Under the pieces are notes generated by a model that worked only from the letters and a program-made list of their open reading frames with translations, had not been told where the DNA came from and did not search any database. The position numbers and the translations under genes are program-made. A DNA stretch of 64,000 nt, from positions 129,465,356 to 129,529,355 of the forward strand of contig JAHLJT010004567.1 in assembly GCA_031308135.1 (NCBI GenBank). The letters are read 5' to 3'. Source of the stretch: Acheta domesticus (lineage: Eukaryota > Arthropoda > Insecta > Orthoptera > Gryllidae). Below, piece by piece: positions 56,585 to 64,000 of this stretch; within the stretch, counting starts at the first letter, position 1; each line of letters starts with the position of its first letter.

Positions 56585-56800
56585 GCCCATCCGGCTCACC
56601 GCGGTCGCCAAGGCAGTAGTGCCATGGCGGTCTCGGACTGAAGGATCGAGCATTCGAGTCCCACCTCTGGCATGCTGATGTTTGGGTGTGTCTCTGCGTG
56701 CTCGTGATTCTTCATTTCATCCTTCTTCTCCATCATCATTTCACCTCATGCCCTAGGACTAACAAATCTGAGTGTTGTAAAAAGTGCAAATGCTGATCCC
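56585..56800 (+). mobile_element. tRNA-like SINE, family 2, copy 2
   Basis: Head 'CACCGCGGTCGCCAAGGCAG', 'GCGGTCTCGGACTGAAGGATCG' and B box-like CATTCGAGTCCCA (from 56651) align with 43103-43190. A pyrimidine/CAT-rich body follows. End approximate. Confidence 0.6.
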
Positions 56801-57298
56801 CCCCATTAACGTCACATGCACATACTGTAGTGATACCGAATCCATTACGGCTGCGAGCCTGAGAATTGCTCCGTGTTGCGCGACATAGGGGTCGACGGCG
56901 GCGCCAGGGTTCTGTCAGGCCACCCGCTGGACCCGCCCCCCTAACGATTCGTCGCACCCAAGTGTCCCGCAGCCTGGGAGGTCTTCCCGTGTATGCGGCA
57001 CGACAGTACTTTTCCGCGGCGCTCCTCGCCCTCCCCATCCTCCCTTGAGATTTTCGTCCCCCCCAGTCATTAATTTCTGCACCTATTTGACAGAAAATTG
57101 AAGCGAGAGAGAACGAGTGCAGGTTTCTCTCTCATCTCTCGGCCCCAAAAACTTCCGATGATTGGGAAGAATTATTCTACGACGCAATACCCTTTCGCCA
57201 ATAGCCGTCGGACGTGGACAAAGCTCTAGGATGTTCTAGAACATTCTGAGGGAATTTGGTGGGGGAAGGGAGGCTCGAAGGACTTGGTGCAGGCGACA
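56801..57298. other. GC-rich sequence, unassigned
   Basis: 56840-57060 is GC- and CpG-rich. Open frames on both strands are compositional. Could be the body of a repeat or a CpG-rich promoter fragment; nothing decides. Confidence 0.35.
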
Positions 57299-57372
57299 TC
57301 ACAGAGAGAAGGTGTGAGGCCACCACAGAGAGAGGGTGTGAGGCCGTCACAGAGAGAACGTGAGAGGCGGTC
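57299..57372 (+). repeat. 24-bp tandem repeat, three copies
   Basis: Unit CACAGAGAGAAGGTGTGAGG plus CCAC, three copies with few changes. Confidence 0.85.
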
Positions 57373-58364
57373 AGGGGGACGAGACGTTATTGTGGAGGCG
57401 CCCGGCGTCAGAGATAACGTTTTGTTTCTTAGTTGGACTTATAAGAAAACGTTGAGTTTTCGAGAAGAATTTGTGTGCGGTTCTTAAATAAGGGTAGACC
57501 GAGGATTGTGAAAAGTTTTATTGACATTCTAATAGTTCAGAAAAAGTATCTGACCTGTGCTCGTGTTTGGAACATTATCGTGGAACTATTTGATCATTCA
57601 CGAACTTGCTACGAACTCTAAAGTACCGTGCGGTGAACCGAAAGTGACAAGGTCATTCAGCTGAGCAGACATTATCTGAGCATTAGCGACAGTAAGTGAG
57701 CGGCGCTGTGTGTTGGGTCAACACTCCTGCGACCACGCTTTCTACCTGACTCGGCCCTGCGCGACCCTTTGTGCGGCGCCCCAAGACGTCCCATGCCACC
57801 CCTGCCAACCAGCTGGAGGCTCGAGGTCGTTCAACTCTGGTTTGTTGTGCTCGCCGCCCCGCTGAGACGGTATTTTTTTCGTTCTTTTGGCGCGCCCGTG
57901 GTCGAAAGGCATAAACAGTTTGGTGAACAATTTTTAATTACCTTTGACCGGGCGACGAAGAGAAGATTCCCGGCCGCGCTTGGCTGTCAAGAGGGAATCA
58001 GCGTAGAGGAAAATATTGTTCTTTTTTTATTGTAGTAATTTTCACTTTTCAATTTATTTTATTATTTTATGTGTGCATGTCATATTTTGGAATTGGGAAA
58101 GGGGAGCATGCTCGCCGACATGAGTGGTAAAATCTTGCAATTCATTTTTTAAATAAAAGCCACCTATTTGTTAACATGAGTAAAAGTTTCTTATTTTACA
58201 CCGGCCACCAACTTCCTCCATCTTCATCAATTTAGGCAAGCCCTTCTATCGACTGAGCGAGCCGGCTACCACGTCTACGGCGCCCAACCGACAGACGGGT
58301 AGTCGCAATACCCGTGATAAATATAACTGAGCCCCAGTGGGTTCTACGTACGCGTGCTCCCGAG
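57373..58364. other. Unassigned, LTR- or leader-like sequence
   Basis: Mixed composition. I saw no protein domain. 'CTCGCTCAGTCGATAGAAGG' on the minus strand near 58230-58265 resembles a tRNA A box and could be another SINE head. Confidence 0.3.
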
Positions 58365-59256
58365 TTGGCCAATTCACGACCAAATTTATCTCTTGTTCGT
58401 CTGATATGGGAATATGGAACAATTTGTTGGGATCCGCACAAGATTATGCTGTGTAAACAATTGGAAAGGATTCAGCATAGGGCAGCTAAATTTACTTTCA
58501 GGGACAAGAAAATGGCAGGGTGGGATTCACTCAAAAACAGGCGATCAGTAGCAAGACTCTGCGCCTTGTATAAAGCTTATAATAGTCATCCAGCCTGGAA
58601 AGAAATTAATCGGCGGCTATGTACTCCTACATACATCAGTAGAGTGGATCACAGGCACAAAATAAATTTAAGACAGTAGAGAACGGATGTCGGGAAATTT
58701 TCTTTTACAAATCGAACGATTACGGAATGGAATAGATTGCCTGCAAAAACCTTTGAACCCTTTCCTCAAAGCGTTCAACCGTTTAGGAAATTAATTTAGG
58801 GTATTATTAAGTAAATGATGGAGAATAGTGGGTTATATAGCGATGCATAAGAGTTCTATTGTGAAGTGAGATGCCGTGCAGTGTATAGCAGAGAAATAAA
58901 GAAGGAAATGTTTTCAGATCTTAGTGAAGTGAAGTGTAGTGTGATCCTGACTGTATAAACATTCAGTGCGGAGTTAGAGTATAGAAGTTTTTTTCTTTCT
59001 TTTTCTTTTCTTTTCTCTCTTAATGTAATTTAATGTTTAATGAATCAGTCGGTTTTTATGTTATTATCTTTATTTTCCAATTATTATTATTACTATAATT
59101 AGTATATAATTTGCTAGTTATATTATCTTAGTATTATTATTATTATTATTGGTATTAGCGTTCTATGTTACTGAGAGACTGTATTTTTATGTTTTTGTAG
59201 TTAGCTGCCACCGGGTTATACCCATTTGCAGTTTAAATAAATCTATCTATCTAAAA
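58365..59256 (+). mobile_element. LINE 3' fragment with (ATCT)n tail
   Basis: 58365-58800 encodes LIWEYGTICWDPHK, QLERIQHRAAKFTF, WDSLKNRRSVARL and, after a stop at 58678-58680, FSFTNRTITEWNRLP: the C-terminal domain found after the RT in CR1/L2/Jockey-like elements. An untranslated region follows, ending in TAAATAAATC and (TATC)n at about 59236-59254. Everything upstream in the LINE is missing, as in 5'-truncated insertions. Confidence 0.85.
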
Positions 59257-60104
59257 CAAAGAAAGTGATCTATTTTAAGATCTAAAATTCCTATCCCTTG
59301 AAACAAATTATTACCTGTAGTCACTGAGCCACTTCATGTTAAGCAAGTAAATGACAGAAGGGGATACTAAAAACAATGGCATAATAAAAAATGTTGTAAA
59401 ACTGAAAATAAATTTAAACAAGGACAAAAATATACAAAACTATTAAACAAAATATTGGGAGTCTGGGATTGTGTTAAATATTTTAGAAGCTCCTGGGGCT
59501 TAAGTTAGTAAAAACCACCAGAGGCAAAATCTTTAGGTGAAATTCATATTTTTTAAGAGATGGAACAAATAACTTAAAAGGGAAAGATGTTTAGAATTTT
59601 TTGTATGTTGTTAGTAACCAGGTTGCTGTGAGCAACATAAATGTTGCTTAAACAGTTGAACATGAATTTTAGAAATACAACACGCTATTAAGTAAGAGTA
59701 ATTTCATTTAATATTAATGAAATAAAACATAGCCGTCCACACTTTCGTTGTGATAGGTGGGTTTTTTGTTGAAGACCACATCCTTAAACCGTTGGCCAAG
59801 AGGAGGTAGAAAGAGGTGCGGCATCCTGCAAAAAGGACAAACATTTCCTCATCGCCTCTGATGCACACTTTCCTTCTTTACACCTCTGTGTCTGAAGGCA
59901 ACGGTCGTCCCCGCCAGCATATACCTTTTTCCCTGTGTCTACAACATTCACAACTGCCCTTTCGGGTACACTTCACTTCGTTAATCGATTTCCATACTTA
60001 TGAATATAACTGAAAATTAAAACTTCCCAAATCACGCATTAAGTTTGCATATGTGACATTTGAGTGAAGGAGACTTCTTATAGTGAACACAAAATCCATT
60101 GTTT
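59257..60104. other. Upstream region of second Mth-like gene, no feature named
   Basis: AT-rich; probably intergenic. No core promoter could be assigned. Confidence 0.35.
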
Positions 60105-60461
60105 GAAGTGCTATCAAGGGAGAGGTTCGCTCAACCACCAGTGCAACTCCGTCTTCGCTCTTCTCTCCGGCGAAATGCAACCTTAGAGGACAACCATTCT
60201 ATTCCTCGTGGTCTCTCAAAGGAGATATTAACTCAACCACCAGCGCCACTCGTCCGTCTTCGCTCTTCTCTCCGGCGAGGGGCAACCTTAGAGGACAACC
60301 ATTCTATTCCTCGTGGTCTCTCAAAGGAGCCAGCCAAAAGCGCCACTCGTCCGTCTTCGTTCTTCTCTCCGGCGAGGGGCAACCTTAGTGGACGAAGACT
60401 TCGTTACTCGAGGTGCTAGCAAGGGAGACGTTCGCTCAACCTCCAGCGCCACTCGTTCGCA
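60105..60461 (+). repeat. Tandem repeat of about 105 bp immediately upstream of the Mth-like start codon
   Basis: Three units and part of a fourth: each has 'CTCAACCACCAG(C/T)GC', 'CTCTTCTCTCCGGCGA', 'GCAACCTTAGAGGACAACC' and 'TTCCTCGTGGTCTCTCAAAGG'. The last partial unit ends at the ATG at 60462, so the array is promoter or 5' UTR of the receptor gene. Confidence 0.85.
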
Positions 60462-61483
60462 ATGCGTTCGTCTGCAGTACTCACTCTGATACTGCCTCTT
60501 CTGGTGGCTACCGTGGGGATTGGTGATTATAAAGAGAATGAGATAGAGGTACACAAGTGCTGCAAAGTACACCAGATGCTTGCAGCTGACGGAGAGTCTT
60601 GCGTAGAAGCTAACTGGCCAAGCAACTTCTCAATTCAAAGAGGGAAGAACGGTCGAGAAGTTGTGCCTCCTCTGGACAGCGAGTGGGTGCGGCGCTGGCT
60701 GCCGCCCGGTCTCCCGATGCACAACATCAGTTCAGTGGTGGACGAGACGTTTACTTCAAGAGAAGAAGTCTCTTCCGTAAACGCGACTTCCCTTTGGAAT
60801 CGAGATGCTCTTGACGACGAACTATCGCGGAACACCATCGTCTTCCTCGGCGAAGAGCGAAGACGGAGGATCGCTAGACCCAAGCCGGGAGGAGGCCACA
60901 GGGAGGTAGTGTGGATGCCGCACCACCACCTCTGGGACCCTTTGCGATCCGGGTTCGAACTCAGTGCAGTAATGAGGAATGCGCGAGAACTTGCTGTCCT
61001 TTCGGCCGACTGCGGAAGGACAATGAAGGACGCTGGAGATGCGGTTTTCGTCATCAAGTCTTCTGGCTGCCGCATAATTCCTCCCTCGCAGTCTTCGATC
61101 CGGAGTTTCCCTATACTTCCTACGAGTTGTGCGAGAACCTCCGTCTTTTACCCTTTGATAGACAGTTCGCTGAGTGGTCTCACCTTACCGGAGGTTTCAA
61201 CCACTTCCTCTTCTCCACCTGGACCACTTGTTTTGCCTTCTACCGCAGCAGCAACGGCACCTCAAAGGAAGGGATCTTCTACTGCGAGTACTCGCGTATC
61301 ACCAGAGCCGTCTACTGGCTGCTCCGACCACTGTGCTTCCTCTCCGCTCTGCTGTTGTTGGTGTCGCTCACGTCTGTAGCATGCAACAAGAACATGCGAC
61401 GAAATAACCACGGTCGTTGTCTCGCCGGTCACGCAGCCTGCCTGTTTGCTTTCAATACCCGGCAGATTTGGTATTACATCGCA
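60462..61483 (+). CDS. Methuselah-like GPCR, first coding exon (ectodomain, TM1, start of TM2)
   Basis: MRSSAVLTLILPLLVATVG is a signal peptide. The ectodomain has Cys patterns of the Mth family: VHKCCKVHQML...SC near residues 28-48, later CSNEECARTCCPFGRL, ELCENL, and TTCFAFY...FYCEY before TM1 (LLRPLCFLSALLLLVSLTSV), then RNNHGRCLAGHAACLFAFN, the TM1-TM2 loop and TM2 start typical of Mth receptors. The frame changes between 60911 and 60965 (frame of 60462 into frame of 60911), which a one-base indel would explain; sequencing error or pseudogenisation are both possible. The exon probably ends at the GTGAGT donor at 61484. Later exons are beyond the window. Same strand as the receptor piece at 6304-8984. 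Confidence 0.85.
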
Positions 61484-64000
61484 GTGAGTGACCGATTGGA
61501 CAAAGAAAATAAACAAATCATACCGCCGGATATTCAAATTGCATGCAAGCATTTTGGTGAGTATATTCATAAGAGAGTTGTATACTAGAGATAGTGATGA
61601 TTAAGGTTTTTCATACATATCATCATTTCTCAAGTTATTGCGTGGATGTAATTGTAAGTTTGAAGTGATGTAACAGACAACACTGTCCAACAACTACTTT
61701 CTCTAAGAATGTTAATCTACACTACACCATTTCCCTAGTCACAATGGTCGCAACGTTCCATATATTAATCGTGTAATCGCCACTACGTGAAATTTATTTT
61801 TCGAACAAATTACTCGATTTTTATATCAAAATAGGAAAATAACTTTTTTAAGTTTTCAAATGTACAACAATTTTTGACTACTTGAATGAATTTTCCTTCT
61901 TGTGTGCATCCAGTGACATTCTATTTTGCTTCAACAACTATTATTCTAAATATTTGAGTGTACTGATATAAAGGTAGTTTATACAATACATCTACATTAC
62001 ACTTTGCTACACTTTGTACGTCTATTTAACTATTTCATTGTCCGTGAACGAGAGCTGCCATTCGAATTTGTGCTGCTGCTTGTTCCTCTTGTCCATTCGC
62101 GCAGCTTCTCCTTCACCTTACTCTCCCTGTAATAGGTGTCCGATCGGCCATGTCATTCGAAAACCCGTGTGGAAAAATCCGGAAGGGACATGTAAGGGAC
62201 CCTTCAATTTCGTTCGTAAATTTCTTCACATTCCCCGTCCACCATGCTTGCAAAATATTACTACACACATCAAATCAAAATGCAAAACATACAATATATA
62301 GATCACAGTGGAATGTACAATCTCCCAAAGTTTTAGCACTACGGTGGATTTACTACCACCAAGTTTGGTTTACTGCGTATGACTAAGGCAGAGTGATAAC
62401 TCACACGTTTCGGAAAACGAAAAATCACGATGGGTAGTTGTATATTTCTAGAGATTTAGGAATAAGTTGTTTTATTACTCACAAAATTTCGAAAATTTAA
62501 GAAAACAAGGGGACATTTTCACTATTAGCATTAAAGGTGTGATGATACACGGAATTTTCTGAGAGTTTCAGCCGAACTGCTAGCGACCAATCAGAAGTCG
62601 GTTAGCCCAGCGTCTCAGTGAGACAAGATTGGCGGTTTCGATACTCAGAATCAATTTATGAAGTTTTATCTACCCTTGAGCAGAGCTAGTGTGACTTCCT
62701 CGCATACTACTTGCGTAATATAGGCGTATGAAAGAGGTATTCAGACCTCAGTGAATACGAAAAATAGTGTATTTAACACATTATACACTAATGTACATAA
62801 TATCAAACTTGTGTCGGGGAGCTTTCCCAAACTTCAGTGGTTCAAGCAATATTATTGCCAAAAAATATCTAAAATATTAAGAAAAGTACAATTTACGAAA
62901 TGTATTTTCAATTTTTTTAAATTATCGATTTCAGTGGAGATAATATTTATTGAGGTAACTTGGTTATATATGTAGAGACTTCGGAAGCAGAATTCACCAA
63001 CCATATTAAGTAGAGAAGCCATTTTATCTATAGTTAGTGTGGGGTGGGATGGGGGTAAGGATAGGAAGTAATAAATTCATAAGTATGCTGCATTTTACAT
63101 CTGTTTCTTAATTTAGGCACTTCATCTAAGGAACTTAAAGTAATTTTGTAATTTCTTAATTTTCAAAAATATTTAATACTAGCTGAATGTGGCGTCGCCG
63201 ACGCTGTAAACTATTTTAAAAGTATCTTCCTGTGCAGAAAATTTCTTTCATACTTCATTTCGTTCATGCGTAACTTTCTTCAAATATGTTCTTACAGTAT
63301 CTAGCATTGGACTTACCAATTAATCGTAGTAGCTGATAATGTTACACTCGCCTTCAAAAATTCCCAACATCCAATGGTCTTGTATGTTACATTCACAGGG
63401 GATATGAAGTTGTAATATGCAACTTCATATCCCCCAAGTTGCCATTTAAAAATTGTAATTTTCGTAAGAAATACTTGAAGGTATTGAAGATGTGAGTAGT
63501 TAAAGTTTAGTCAAGCTACACTATTTACGATTTTTGCTTATAAGCACAATAATGCACAAAGATCACCTGTAAGTTGATATTCTAGGTTATTCTCTAATCT
63601 TAACGTAAGATCATTCTCAATTAGTTAGAAAAATCTTCCACAAAATCATCTACAACATTAAATGTAGTTGTAAATGATTAAGTAAATTCTTTCCCAAATT
63701 TGCTTAACACTTCCATATTTTCCCCATAATTTTTTAAGAGATTAAAACTCCTTAAACCCAGTCTAATTTGTGTTCACTTCCACTTTTGCAATTGCTCTAT
63801 TAATCGTTTCCTATGTGAATCTAAATAAATATTAAAAGACAACTGTTTTGTATGTTTATGTTAATCAGCTAATAGTTACCTTAATAAGGTGGGGGTTACA
63901 TTCATTTGAAAGTCGGTATTTGTATTGGTATCGGTATTGGTACACTTAGGAACGTAAAAGTGAGAATTCGAATAATTCATTCATTCTCTAACATTAATTA
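61484..64000 (+). other. First intron of Mth-like gene (to window end), no exon seen
   Basis: AT-rich and without a TM3-TM7 exon, so the intron continues past the window or the gene is broken. Holds a short perfect hairpin at 63398-63434. The open frame at 62014-62301 has no supported function. Confidence 0.55.
63398..63434. repeat. Perfect 15-bp hairpin
   Basis: GGGGATATGAAGTTG and its exact inverse (63420-63434) around a 7-base loop (TAATATG). Confidence 0.8.

Overview
The window is eukaryotic nuclear DNA from an insect: AT-rich, intron-bearing, packed with transposon relics, and carrying pieces of two methuselah-like (Mth) G-protein-coupled receptor genes. The mix of dispersed repeats and tRNA-derived SINEs suggests a large-genome, perhaps polyneopteran, insect such as a stick insect; that placement is inference. 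No prokaryotic-style operon, CRISPR array or intact RNA gene was seen.

Left flank (1-11.2 kb): dispersed repeats, two copies of one tRNA-derived SINE (the second split by a 1.1 kb TA-flanked inverted-repeat element), then three exons of an Mth-like receptor (6304-6506, 8189-8468, 8549-about 8984) covering TM4 to TM6 with consistent splice phases. No TM7 was recognised.

Centre (11.236-41.725 kb): a 30.5 kb compound mobile structure. Both outer ends carry the same terminus (GGCTAYGTCAAGCTGGC...) and are flanked by the 9-bp direct repeat CCAGACGTT, so the whole block looks like one foldback-type insertion into a single site. Two foldback modules built of about 166-bp tandem repeats (11.24-14.19 and 34.97-41.73 kb) bracket an almost perfect 8.2 kb inverted duplication (13.74-21.93 and 27.23-35.42 kb). 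The arms contain, in mirror image, a retrotransposon gag fragment, a THAP exon, a P-like tail, a Tc1 relic, a PIF/Harbinger relic and a long ORF of unknown function with 25-residue repeats. The 5.3 kb spacer holds the retroelement's further zinc knuckles and protease and a degraded P-element/THAP9-like transposon with its own inverted repeats. A truncated LINE with a 309-codon open reverse-transcriptase frame sits in the loop of the right foldback module.

Right flank (41.7-60.1 kb): a 35-bp minisatellite, SINEs, copies of three dispersed repeat families, deleted Jockey-like and other LINEs, a perfect-type hairpin MITE, a deletion derivative of a Ty1/copia element with a recognisable initiator-Met tRNA primer site, and a nuclear copy of part of the mitochondrial 16S rRNA gene.

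Right end (60.1-64 kb): a tandem repeat of about 105 bp lies directly before the first coding exon of a second Mth-like receptor (signal peptide, cysteine-rich ectodomain, TM1 and start of TM2), with one reading-frame break and a splice donor at 61484; the rest lies outside the window. The two receptor pieces are on the same strand, so they probably belong to a tandem Mth cluster broken up by transposons.
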